From contig MU271149.1 in assembly GCA_021432605.1 (NCBI GenBank), positions 1,798,001 to 1,862,000 on the forward strand: a DNA stretch of 64,000 nucleotides, written 5' to 3'. Under the pieces are notes generated by a model that saw nothing but the letters and a program-made list of their open reading frames with translations, was not told the origin of the DNA and made no database searches. The stretch is from Coniochaeta sp. PMI_546. Lineage: Eukaryota > Ascomycota > Sordariomycetes > Coniochaetales > Coniochaetaceae. Below are positions 10,158 through 22,015 of this stretch, in pieces; the first letter of the stretch is position 1; every line of letters begins with the position of its first letter. Both the position numbers and the translations under genes were made by a program.

Positions 10158-11267
10158 TCAAGACGCTTGCGCAATCCTCGATGGCGGGCAGGGCGGTATT
10201 TCTCTCATCCACCGCTGGATCCTCGCTCGGTCTGAGTGCTTGTCCGGATCAAATACGTACATCGGGAACTCGAGAAACAGTGTCCTCTTGACCAATGTCG
10301 GCAACCTCGCGTATATCTGCGGCGGGAAGGGGATCAAGACGCTTGTCCGGTCGAGATAGCGGGCATATGCATCCCAGTTGGTGCCGTTCTCATACCTCTT
10401 ATGTGCCCCTGGCCGCTCTGACAGCGGGAGACCAGAGACGAACATGAGCAGGAAGGTAAGGAAGAATGCTCCCAAAATGGTTGCATATAAAGATTTATAC
10501 GCCTGGCCTTGGACACAGCAATCCGCGGCAGCGGAGACTGCAATGGTGTAGATGCCTATTTCTTGTCAGCTTCCTACTCCGTTCATCACCATCGGAGACG
10601 GGTAGCACTTGCCAAACTGCACCAGAATCTCCCCGAAGTAATTCGGATGTCTCGACCAGGCCCACAGGCCGCCATCACACACCTCCCACTTCTCCTTTGC
10701 CTGTCGAAATCGAAACCTCTGCGCATCGGCTACACTCTCCACCACAAGGCCCACGGCGAACATCACCGTGCCAGCTACGTCTCTCCCAATCCCAAAGCTC
10801 CTCTGATCATACACACCCACAGCCGGACTGTTCAGCACCGTGACCGGCAGCGAGCAAGTCCACACCCAGACCATCTGGAAGATCCAGAATCCGAGAAACG
10901 AGAAGAAGTGGTCGCGCTTGTCGTCGAATCGGGTGTCTTTGCCGGTCTTAAGGATGCGGTAGAAAAGGAAGGAGGACAGGCGGAGAGCCCAGACAGAGAT
11001 AAATATTGTGGCGACAAGTTGGCGGGTTGTGGGCGGAGAGGAAGTGGAGGAGAGGGAGAGCGTGAGCACGGCGAGGAGAATGAAGTTTGTCCCGCCTGCG
11101 AGGTCGGTGAGTTTGTCAAATCTGAACGTAAAGGCTATGCTGAAGAAGATGAGCTGGTATGCTATCGTTATGAGGAGAGTTAGGGTGAGGTAGTAGGGGT
11201 CTAGGACGTGTATGTCGTCTGCCATTGCCAGCGATTTCCAGTTTGTAGCAGAGGTGACTGTTTTCAT
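10158..11267 (-). CDS. DUF1295 steroid 5-alpha-reductase-like membrane protein
   Basis: Predicted protein of 350 residues (336 if the second ATG at 11225 is used) from two exons (11267-10613 and 10555-10158). About six or seven hydrophobic segments span it. The motif WSRHPNYFGEIL and the charged stretch RFDDKRDHFF fit the DUF1295 branch of the steroid 5-alpha-reductase / isoprenylcysteine methyltransferase fold, probably in the ER membrane; the substrate is unknown. The 57-bp intron must use a GC donor (G|GCAAGT). The nearest GT donor, two bases further on, shifts exon 2 into a frame that stops after 20 codons, while the GC donor restores QFGIYTIAVSAAAD. A CTGAC branch site lies just before the TAG acceptor. 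Confidence 0.88.
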
Positions 11268-11741
11268 TGAAAGAGCGAAGAAGTCCTTGAGTAAAATCAG
11301 TGGTAAAGTGATTATAGAGTATTATTACTTGTTTATTGGATAATATCTACCATAGTAATCCTGAGACCTCGGTCTTTCCATTTTATTTCTCATGGAGTTT
11401 GGCTGTTGTCATGAGCCGTCATTGCTTTTGAGATCGGCAAAGTGTCGCATCCCAGATAAGCTGAGACTTGATTGGTCAAACCAACCATGCAGCATTTGAC
11501 CGCTAGGTACAACTGAACGCCTATGTGCATCAAAATGCTTGGAGCGACTACGCTAGCAAGCTGTTGCTACCTGGGTCGGTGCTTACAGAGTCTTGTGCGC
11601 TTTTGATGGGACTACTTGCTTCAAACAGTCGATCCCACGCCGCAATAGGTGCAACTGTAGTAAAGGTGTATCGCACCTATATTGCGATGTGCAGTTTATG
11701 AAACTGTTGTCATCAAGGTGTCTGCGGTACAGACAGTCGTG
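11268..11741. other. Spacer upstream of the DUF1295 gene
   Basis: AT-rich stretch holding the DUF1295 promoter and the 3' flank of the mannosidase gene. No gene is recognised; the 63-codon frame at 11593-11784 overlaps the mannosidase last exon on the opposite strand. Confidence 0.5.
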
Positions 11742-13537
<1,796 letters not shown>

Positions 13538-14217
13538 GTCTCGAGTCGTTGACTCGAAGGCGTAGAACAGAGTGGGGAGAAGATCAGTGGTAATCGGCTT
13601 CGTAGCGTGGCTAGTTAAAGGGACGTGCCGACGCGAGTGGCTTGGCGACGGTGAAGATCTCGGCCCCACAACGGGGCAGCAAAATCTCCGAAGACGATCA
13701 ACTGGCAACTCGGCGCTTAACAGGCAGAGTGTCTCCAAGAGGCTGTTTACTATCGCAGCTTCAAAATGCCAGTGATAGCAGAAAGCATGTGGGTGATTAG
13801 GAGCTCTGCCATATCATAGTCCTGCCCATTGTTCGACATCATACATGGGTCGCAAACTCGCAGTTAATTTAAGAATGCGTCTTGCCGCCCTTAAGCGCTG
13901 GCATATCTACCAATTCTCCACTTGCAATTGCTCTCGGAAAGCTGTGATAGGCTATCGGTATGGTGAGTGCTACGGTGCTGTGCCTGGCCTCATGGCTCCA
14001 TGTCTCAAATGTGGATGTTGGTTCTCTGTTGCGACCATGCCGAGACCAGATGTCATAGCGTATGGTTGGTATGTCCCTTGCCTGTCATCTGGCTGTACGA
14101 TAGCGGCCAGAGCAGAACAGCACCTCATAATGGAGGCTAGCCACCCCCGCTGCGGCGACGCTCTTCTTTCCATAGCTTTTACTTAGCTCCTCTGGCTCTC
14201 TCATCGGTGACGGCGCC
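13538..14217. other. Divergent promoter region between mannosidase and A1-like gene
   Basis: Both neighbouring genes start outward from this 680-base segment. Short frames inside it (13845-14186 plus, 13970-14173 minus) overlap on opposite strands and show no family features. Confidence 0.5.
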
Positions 14218-15918
14218 ATGGTCGCCCTGTCCGGTCTAAGCTTTCTGTTCATCTCATCATCTATCGGTGTAGCCTCTGCAGCTTCTTCGTCATGTGGCTC
14301 ACCGCAGGTCTTCTCGTTGCCTCTTCAGGATATCCAGGTTTCACCAGACATCAAGGATTCATACATGAGAGGCATTGCCTTGAAAGCCGGAAACCCGGTG
14401 CAAAATCTTGTTGTACTTCCATGGGCGTAAGCATCTAACTCATCACTGCGATCTCTTGGAAATGACACTAATCGACGAGTCAGCGAGCTTAACAACACTT
14501 GGCTGTACGACTATCAGCCATTTTGTGATTCCTCTATCATCTTCAGCGACACAATCTGCGAAGTTCGCCGCGGCAACTTGTTCTACGAGAATACCTCAAG
14601 CACATTTCACAAGGAAGCGGACATTGCAGCTGCAGGAGGCGCCGGACTGGAGACAAACGTCAGTGGCTCTGAGTTCGGCATTCCGACCTTGATCTCGACC
14701 AGCCTGATAGGTATCGACAGTCTCGCGCTTGGTGATATCAACTTGACCAACTTTCCCGTCGGGATTCCAAGAAAGAATTGGGACCATGGCTACACCATAC
14801 TACATGCCATGGGGATGGGCTCAAACTCAACAGTTCTAAACAGACTAGTCGAGACCGGACAGACAGCTTCTCGTGTCTGGTCTATATTCTGGGGACGTAT
14901 GTGGAACGACAACCCCATCGATGGCTCCCTTGTCCTCGGCGGCTACGACTCAGAAAAGGTCATTGGTCAGAATTACACGCAGCGATTGGACTTTAGCAAC
15001 ACAACCGGTTGTTGGACTGGTATGAAGATTACTATCGCCGGGATCGACCTTGTTGACCGGACGGGCAGCACAACATCTATTCTACCATCTAGCATGACAG
15101 TGGACACGTGTATCGTACCCCAGCGACAGCTACTCTTGGAAGCTCCAGTGGCAATAAGGGATCGCTTCGAGAACGTCACTGGCACGAAAACCGTTGGCCC
15201 GTCGTTTGGACTGCACTGGTCGGCTGCTCTGTACGATGCCAAGACCGCGTTTACAGGAGACATGGTCATCTCCTTTTCCTCGGGTCTGCAGGTGACTGTT
15301 CCAAATGACCAGTTCATGGTGCCATTTGTGACCATTGACCGCAACGGCAGCCGGATATTCAACGAGTCACAGCGCGAGTTTCTTTTCAATCCAGTCTTGG
15401 ACCACGTGCAGCTACCTACCCTCGGTCGGTACTTTCTCACGTCTGCCTATCTGATGGTCGATCATGACGCCCACACGTTCACTCTATGGCAGGCGAATCC
15501 TTCCACTACTAGTCAGCTCGTACCTCTCGCAGGAGAAAAGACAAACGCGGGACCATGCACCAGTACTGCTGGGACATCCCAACCTTCGGCGCCCGACTCG
15601 TCCGGGACACCCGGCTCGACTCAGCCGTCGCCGTCAGGGAGCCTATCTTCCGGCATAGTTGCCGCAATAGCTGTCGTTAGTGTCGTTGCTGTGGGACTTG
15701 TTGCTCTTTGGATGTTCTACGTCTTCCGGGCGCGAAGGAAAAGGAAGCAAGCCCAACTGCGTGAAGCAGCAGTGGCTGCACAAGAGAGTGCTCTGGAGGT
15801 GAACAAGAATGGGCTTCGACAGACAAGGGTGTACGAGATGCATTCGGAGAGTCGACCGCATGAGGTTCATGGAAGTGAGGGCATGGTGTATGAGCTTGAG
15901 GGAAGACTGTTGAAATAG
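14218..15918 (+). CDS. Aspartic-protease-like (A1 fold) single-pass membrane protein, probably inactive
   Basis: Predicted 547-residue protein from two exons (14218-14426, 14484-15918; 57-bp intron GTAAGC...CAG). A signal peptide (about residues 1-21) precedes an ectodomain with pepsin-like landmarks such as WSIFWGRMW...GSLVLGGYDSEKV and many N-X-S/T sites. A Ser/Pro/Thr linker, one membrane helix (about 460-483) and a basic cytosolic tail FRARRKRKQAQ follow. This architecture is common in filamentous ascomycetes. At the positions expected for the two DTG/DSG catalytic loops I see VLPWAELNNTWLYD (65-78) and LPSSMTVDTCIVP (about 270-282), neither with D-T/S-G. I infer a non-catalytic, perhaps binding or sensing, role at the cell surface. 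Confidence 0.85.
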
Positions 15919-17598
15919 GAATGTTCTTCTAAGTAATCACTACCGGTACATGTGTCCCACAGGAAGAAGTTTTTTCCAACATGACCAGGTTACGGCCCAC
16001 CGTCTGATCACGCTCGTCTACGTACATCCTGGTTCAGCTACTGGACCTTCTTACCGAAAGCAGGTAAGTATGAGCCAAAGGTGCAGTATTGTCGTGTTGT
16101 TCAGGAGAAGAGAAAAATAACCCGATCCCCCCCCCCCTGGCTGCCCTTGACTTCCTTCTGTGCGTGCCTTCATCCCTGTCTAAAAGGACTACTCGAATCA
16201 CAGATTGTGCAAGAACACAATTCCCCGAAAACAATGAAGATATAAATAGAGGGAGGGTATTTCCGGCAACCTTGCAAGCTTTAAACCCATCTACCTGGCC
16301 CTGCCTCGCCCTGGCTCTGGCTCTTGCTGTGTAAGTGAACTTGTGGAGACAGACGCCTCAGTCGAGACATCGCGTACCTGACGCTAGTCCAGAACCGCTT
16401 AGCGTCTTTTGCGCTCCAAACCTTAAATGACTCCCCGTCCCGTCGAGTATTGCCGTCTCTGACGGTCATTTCCTGAAAGCAGGCTTTGATGATAACTTCA
16501 TCTGGGCACCGAGAATAAGGTATTCAACGACATGAGCACTCTGTAGTGTGTCTAAAATAACACAATTATATGGACTGTTTTGTGGCTTTTGTTTCTTCTC
16601 TCAACTCTGCTTTGCACCGCGTCTCGTCACTGTCTTAACACGCGCCGTGGCAGGGGCAATTACCTTTGCATGATTCTCCTGAGATTGCCTTGGTTTTGGT
16701 CCAGCTCACCAAGATGCCCATCGTTCGATTTTGACAAAAGCCTGTCTGGAGGCTGTGTCACGATTGTATCTGCTTGGGATCTCGAGCCGAATTGCACGTG
16801 GCTTGCCCTAGTTGTCACTCCGAGCGCGCCAAGGGCCTGCTCTCGCTTAAGCCGACTCTCAAACGTCAAGCGTCAGGGGCCTGTCTCATGCCCCCATATC
16901 TCGTCCCGCTCATTGAGCCTCAATCGCGACTTCGACCTCTGTTCGACTACCGAATCGCGATGGCTTGTGCATCTCGCTGGTACTCAATTGGAGCAAGCGT
17001 ATCACTGATGTGAAGCAGCCAAGGGTTCGGTTTGTCTAACCGCGATTACGTACTCCTTGCGAGGGCAGCACATCGTGATGGGGCCTTGCCAGTCCAGGAG
17101 TCGAAACAGGCGAAACACCATGGGTTCCTCCACTACCGGGTCTAGTAGTCTAGACACATTACGCTGCGACGCTGTGCTGTCTCCATAATGTCTTGACCTC
17201 TTTTCCTTTACTCATTTGTTTGTCGCCTTGGCTTCTCTTCTGTTCCAGTTCGCTCCTATCCGATCTTTTTTGACCTTTCGTTCCTTTCCGTTCTCACGAG
17301 AGCCTCATCTCTTAAACCGGCTTCTCTGTTTCCCTTTCGATGCACGGTCATCTTTAGATCTGTGTCTCATTCATTCATTTCTTGTTCTTGTCGTGCTCCC
17401 TTGGCCATCGTGGTCCGCGGCTCTGCAACAGACGATCAACCTCACTCTTTTAACTACAACTTTACACCACAGTCTCTCAAGGGTTGATCCCAAGGTTCGA
17501 TATTGACTTCCGACGGCTGGACTGTTGCGACTCTATCAAGATACCGCATTATATTAAATAAGCCGAATTGACGGGAGGTGTCCGACGTATCGCACATA
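15919..17598. other. Long spacer and pyrimidine-rich leader
   Basis: 1.68 kb between two plus-strand genes. A C-run lies near 16129-16138 and a TATAAATA at 16241. From about 17190 to 17560 the plus strand is pyrimidine-rich, as in many fungal core promoters and leaders, and probably serves the next gene. Frames at 16580-17013 overlap on both strands; no gene is called. Confidence 0.5.
16241..16248 (+). promoter_or_regulatory. TATAAATA box without an assigned gene
   Basis: A canonical TATAAATA is followed 90 bases later by a strong 5' splice-site sequence (GTGTAAGTGA, GT at 16331). Together they may mark an unannotated transcript or a distal first exon of the secreted-protein gene. Inference only. 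Confidence 0.25.
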
Positions 17599-18949
17599 AT
17601 GAGGGTCCAAGCAAGGTGTATAGGTCTCGTCGTGGCCTACCTGTCTCTTGCGCAGGCTGCTGCCTTTGATCAACACAGAGAAGTTGCGAGGAGGGGTATA
17701 TTCGATGGGCTACTCGACATATTCGGCCAAGGGGAGAAGAGCAACGAGGAGAACCAAAGTCGCAACGGCAATGGCAACGGCAACGACGGAAACGGCAGAG
17801 GCAACGGGAATGGAAATGGGAATGCCGCGGAGACAGTGACGACAACCTTGAGGCAGACCATCACGGTTGGCGCCGATGGGGGTGGACAGTTCAGGAATGC
17901 TAGCACTGCTACGACTACTGTGACGGTGACCGAGCAAGCTGCTGCTGCTTCTGGCGGTGTTGCTGCTGCCAATGGGTAGGAACCATGACCTTCTGCTCCC
18001 CTACGAAACTTTCTAACATCTGATAAAGTGTCCAACTGTCCTTCTTGACGACGACAGTATTCGCAACTGGCGAAGCCCCGACCGTGACCATCACCGCCCT
18101 TGCCTCGACTGTCACCCAGACCGTGCAGGTGACACTGCCATGCCAGGCTCAAGGAGCCGCGCAGGGTACAACGGCGGCGGAAACACTTGCTGCAACAACG
18201 GCGGCTACATCGGCAGGTGTTGCAGCCGGAGCAGCGGCACCATCATCGGCCGGAGCTGCAGGAGCCGCTGAAGCAGCCGGCACGGGACCGAAAGGAGGCG
18301 TGGGACTGACGATCGTGTCTGTGCCACCCGAAGCGCACACCAAGACCAAGGAGTCGCCGACGACTGTCGCCTCGGTGTCCGCTGCCCCGGCCGCAGCTTC
18401 ATCGGTCTCTGCGGCCCCGGCTGTGGTTTCGTCGGCCTCTGTCGCACCAGCTGCGGCCGCATCTAGTACCGTGGTCTCAATCGTGGCTTCATCGATCGCT
18501 GCTCTCCCATCCTCGTCCACGCTGGCGGCTTTGGCACCCTTGTCGTCCGCAGCTGCAGCGCCCGCAGCGGCGGCTCCTTCTCTTGCTCCTCTTCCCGGTG
18601 CGGGAAGCGCTTCCTCGCTGGCTACTCTGCCTTCGGCCACGGGTAAGGCATCTCACCACTACTTCAGTTTGAGTTTACTCACTAACAATTTCCTGCAGTC
18701 GCACCAGCTGTAGCAGCCTCCCCAGCAACAACCGCCCTCGAATCGTCTCTGAACCTCGGAGGCGTCGGCGCACCAACAGCAGCCGCACCCGCCGCTGCTC
18801 CCGAGGTCACCACCGCGCCAGCCGTTGCCAACGCCCCGATCCAGCCGAGCATCAACGTCAGCGGCCTGAGCCTGAGCAGCGTGCTGAACCTGGGCAACCT
18901 CCTGCAACAGACGGCCCAGGTGCAGAAGAGGCAGACGGCGCTGCCTTAA
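17599..18949 (+). CDS. Secreted low-complexity Ala/Ser/Thr-rich protein
   Basis: Predicted 413-residue protein from three exons (17599-17975, 18029-18642, 18699-18949), introns of 53 and 56 bp with CTAAC branch sites. A signal peptide (about residues 1-22, ending SLAQAAA) is followed by a possible Kex2-type site (VARRG), an Asn-Gly repeat, and Thr/Val runs (TTTVTVTEQ, VTITALASTVTQTVQV) like those in fungal cell-wall proteins. The central part is almost pure Ala/Ser/Thr/Pro, so heavy O-mannosylation is likely. The C-terminus carries amphipathic SGLSLSSVLNLGNLLQQ and a second dibasic KRQ. No enzyme domain is seen. I do not recognise a family; a wall-associated or processed secreted protein is the best inference. 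Confidence 0.75.
17764..17826 (+). repeat. Asn-Gly codon repeat
   Basis: Imperfect AAC-GGC/GGN alternation within the first exon of the secreted protein, encoding mainly alternating Asn and Gly with scattered Asp and Arg. It is likely prone to length change between strains. Confidence 0.7.
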
Positions 18950-19258
18950 TGGTGGACTTGAGTGGAGTTTGATAGATATAATACCCGGCCATATACAGAG
19001 GTTTTCCATTTTATTTGCTACATCATCCTGACCGCAGTTGCTTGCACGCGGGGACAGATCTATTCTCTGTACATACATATACGCAAGGTAGCTTTAGGAG
19101 TTGGGAAAAGCCTCAGCAAAAATAAAACTAGGGCCAGTCCCGAGACTGATTTGATTTCTATGCTGTTTCCTGCCATTGAGTCTAATGGGTATCATATTTG
19201 TTAGTTTTCCAGACCAAAGCTGGCTCTCCTGTACTTCTGAAGGAGCTGTAAACACCAG
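18950..19258. other. Convergent spacer
   Basis: Holds the 3' ends of the secreted-protein gene (plus) and the RNase P subunit gene (minus). AAAATAAAA near 19120 could serve as a polyadenylation signal on the plus strand. Nothing else is recognised. Confidence 0.5.
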
Positions 19259-20218
19259 CTATGCCTCAGCTGGCTTCCCCTTCTGCGCAGCTAGCCTCAT
19301 CTTCTTGGCCTGCCTCTTGCTAACAGGCGCATTCGAGTCGGTCTCACCCTCTCCCTCCTCACTCCTCCTCTTCTGCCCCGGCTGCTGACCTCTATCCTTC
19401 CCTTGTCCCTGCTGTCCCTTCTGTTTCTTCTCCTTCTTGCCACCGCCCTCCTCCCCTCCTCTCTCCCTCCCCTCATCTCCTCCCCCAGCACCACCCAGCA
19501 CATCCACCACACCCCTGAACCCCCGTCTCCGAATCCCCTCATTAACAACCACCCCCCTCGGATTCTCCCCAATAGCAGCCTTGCCTCTTTCCGTCCCCAG
19601 CCCCCAAACAGCCAAGAGATTAACCACGTCCGCCGGCGCCCTCAAGCCAAGCACCCCCCCGGCCTCGCTGCTGACCACCAATCCCCTCCCCTTGGTCGCC
19701 CTGACCAGCCCGGCAACGTTGGACAAGAACTGGCTCCTGGCCCGGGCGTCGTCCTTCTTGGCCCCGACGAACTGGCCGTAGCAGATCTCGAAGCGGAGGC
19801 CGCGCGAGACGGCGGCCATGCAGGCGCGCGGGGGGAAGTGGAAGGGGTAGAAGGCCGTCAGGTCGAGGGAGATGAGGGCGAAGGACTCGGAGGACAGGCT
19901 GGTGCAGGCGGCCAGGAAGGCGCGCTCGGTGGTGGGGCGCAGGGCGACGAGGTCGTAGGAGGCGGATACTTGGGGGAGGCGGTGGTTGGTCGAGGGGTCG
20001 GAGATGGGGATTGTGGCTCGGCGGAGGACGGTGGGGTGGTGACCTGGGGAGGGGGGGAGGAGGGGTAGGGGGTTGGGGATGCTGGCTGGTATTGGGGGTG
20101 GGAGGGTGTGGTTTAGAGCGACGACGGTGTAGCCTAGGTGGTGGGCGAAGGAGAGGGTGCGGTCGAGATCCTGCGGGGTGGTGGTCGGGGACCAGGGGAT
20201 GTTGAGGTCGTAGAGCAT
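19259..20218 (-). CDS. RPP1: RNase P / RNase MRP protein subunit p30
   Basis: Single-exon gene for a predicted 319-residue nuclear subunit of RNase P and RNase MRP, which process pre-tRNA 5' ends and pre-rRNA. The ATG at 20218 gives MLYDLNIPWSP; upstream in-frame codons (open to 20386) are low-complexity and probably not translated. The family's TIM-barrel-like pattern is visible: DLDRTLSFAHHLGYTVVALNH, YDLVALRPTTERAFLAAC, ALISLDLTAF..PFHF, GLRFEICYGQF, and RGLVVSSEAGGVLGLRAPADVVNLL. The last 80 or so residues are a basic Lys/Gly/Gln-rich tail, typical of fungal orthologues. It is divergent from the zinc-ribbon gene, sharing a 573-base promoter region. Confidence 0.93.
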   Translation of the reverse strand: MLYDLNIPWSPTTTPQDLDRTLSFAHHLGYTVVALNHTLPPPIPASIPNPLPLLPPSPGHHPTVLRRATIPISDPSTNHRLPQVSASYDLVALRPTTERAFLAACTSLSSESFALISLDLTAFYPFHFPPRACMAAVSRGLRFEICYGQFVGAKKDDARARSQFLSNVAGLVRATKGRGLVVSSEAGGVLGLRAPADVVNLLAVWGLGTERGKAAIGENPRGVVVNEGIRRRGFRGVVDVLGGAGGGDEGRERGGEEGGGKKEKKQKGQQGQGKDRGQQPGQKRRSEEGEGETDSNAPVSKRQAKKMRLAAQKGKPAEA

Positions 20219-20791
20219 TGTGATCTGGAGCGAGAAGCGAGGTGACCGCCCTCTGGTTGTGGTTGTGGTGTTTCTGAGAGTTGTTGTTATGTGGTGATGG
20301 TTGACATTTTTCATGTGGTGGTGATATCGGCCTGTTGGAGTTTTGAGGCTCAAGTGGAAACTTTTGACAATCGCTTCTGTCTGCACTGTGGTACTACACT
20401 AGTGTAGAGCTTCAGCTGAAGTGCTAGAGACGGCTAAAGATTTGCGGTAGGTTTGGGTGTGGGGTACGTACCTGTAGGTACCAATTGGCGCCGGCAGCTG
20501 GGAGCCGAGGCCAATGACACGGCCAAGATGGAGGTGGATATGCCGCGTCAACAGCGGGAGCTTGGCGTGTGGCTGTGGCACTTCTTCAGTGATCGATGAT
20601 CCAGAAAGATGGACCATCTCTGATTTGTCTCATGTCATGTCAGTCAGTCTCTCTCAGTCAGTCCATCTCATGACAACTTCCACTTTTGAGTTCTCACTTT
20701 CAGACAACTAACTCATCTAGACTTGAAAAATTGCACCCAGGTTATCATCAGTACATTCCTCATCACCCCAAAGACTGATATCATCACTACC
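20219..20791. other. Bidirectional promoter region
   Basis: Lies between the divergent RPP1 and zinc-ribbon genes. It contains GTAGGTACC within 20474-20482, one of the AGGTACCT-type motifs scattered through the spacers, and repeated TCAGTC units near 20640-20670. Confidence 0.5.
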
Positions 20792-21241
20792 ATGTGTCTC
20801 GTGTTCACCTGCGGCGAGACCACCTTCCGGCGCGAAGTCGAAGGCTACGAAGGCATTGTCTGCCGCTGCCACAACTGCGGAAACTTCTCTGCCAGGGTCG
20901 TCAAGTCGAAGCCGTGGTTTACCTTTTGCTTTGTCGTATGTTTCTCTCCTCTCCGCAACCTCTTGCCCATGTCATCCGTCTCCTAACGCGAAACGCTCTG
21001 CTAGCCTGTCATTCCACTGTCGATGCACGGCTACGAGGACGTCACATGCACCATCTGCAACTTCGCCCAGCCGCTGGAGCACAGGCAGGACGTGCTGCAG
21101 ATGAGAGGCGGCGGAGGACAGGGCGTGCCACTACAGCCTACCGGGCCGTATCCTCCAGGCCCTCCGCAAGGGCCGCAGGGTTGGGGTGGCTCGCCTGTCA
21201 ATGGGCCGCCGGATCCGAACAAGCCTATGAATTATCGGTAG
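20792..21241 (+). CDS. Small zinc-ribbon protein (zinc-ribbon 15-like)
   Basis: Predicted 126-residue protein from two exons (20792-20935, 21005-21241; 69-bp intron GTATGT...CTAG with a CTAAC branch site). It contains a four-cysteine zinc ribbon built from CRCHNCGNF near residue 22 and CTICNFAQPL after the intron, with the conserved aromatic core KPWFTFCFVPVIPLS between. This matches the fungal zinc-ribbon 15 type of small proteins, whose molecular role is unknown to me. The C-terminal 40 residues are Pro/Gly-rich and probably disordered. The intron is supported because FCFV joins PVIPLS across it. Confidence 0.85.
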
Positions 21242-22015
21242 ACGTGAGGAGGAGGACAATGGAAGCTGCGTTGGCTGAGGGTCAGTTCATCGATGTGATT
21301 TTTGGGGTGTATACCAGGGAAGCTGCCGGCGTTGGAGGTGTTCTTTGTCGCTCGTTCCTGCATGATGGAGAACGGTTGGAAATAACCGTAGTAACTGATA
21401 CCTTTTGCAAGTTGGTGTTTCATGTTGGATGCTGAAGTCTGCCAGCATCTGCGGGTGCTCCATTGCCTCGATATACACGTGTACAGAAAGTCTGTACACA
21501 TACATACAGAAAACGCGTTACCAGCAATAATACTGTGCTATACAAACATGTTGATGAACCAGCAACGAGCAATGATCTTGGAAGGATGTGGAAACTTCCC
21601 ATCAGCCAGCTTCTGTGACGAGACGAACCATGAAAAATGCGGGGAGGCTCTTGCAGCAGACCGTTTTCCCAATGACGTAGCTTAGCAGCACCACCTAGTG
21701 TACTCTACCTGAGGTACCTTATCTTATCCCAAATTGTGGGGAAGTTATTTTTGCGCTAACAGTCGCCGTCTAGATCGTCATTGCACGCCGCAAGCGATAT
21801 GTGCTCAAGCTCAATGGGACCAATCGCCGACAAATCCTCAAGCAAAACCGCCCGGTGCTCACAATCAACTCTACGTGTGCTATACGTAGTATAGCCACTT
21901 TTCATACCTACTCTTCGCTGGATATCAAAGATATCAAAAACACCTCGTCTGGTTGCGAGAAGTTGACCATCGAACACACTCAACCGTCACCTCTGACCAG
22001 AAGAGGACGAGACCA
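21242..22015. other. Spacer with a perfect short hairpin
   Basis: No gene recognised. It holds the 3' region of the zinc-ribbon gene and the promoter of the DUF155 gene. It includes a perfect inverted repeat (21479-21499), an AGGTACCT at 21712-21719 and a direct repeat GATATCAAA at about 21919. Confidence 0.5.
21479..21499 (+). repeat. Perfect 9-bp inverted repeat, 3-nt loop
   Basis: GTGTACAGA, AAG, TCTGTACAC form an exact stem-loop 238 bases beyond the zinc-ribbon stop codon. It could fold in the 3' untranslated region of that transcript or be a dyad binding site. Function unknown. Confidence 0.6.
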
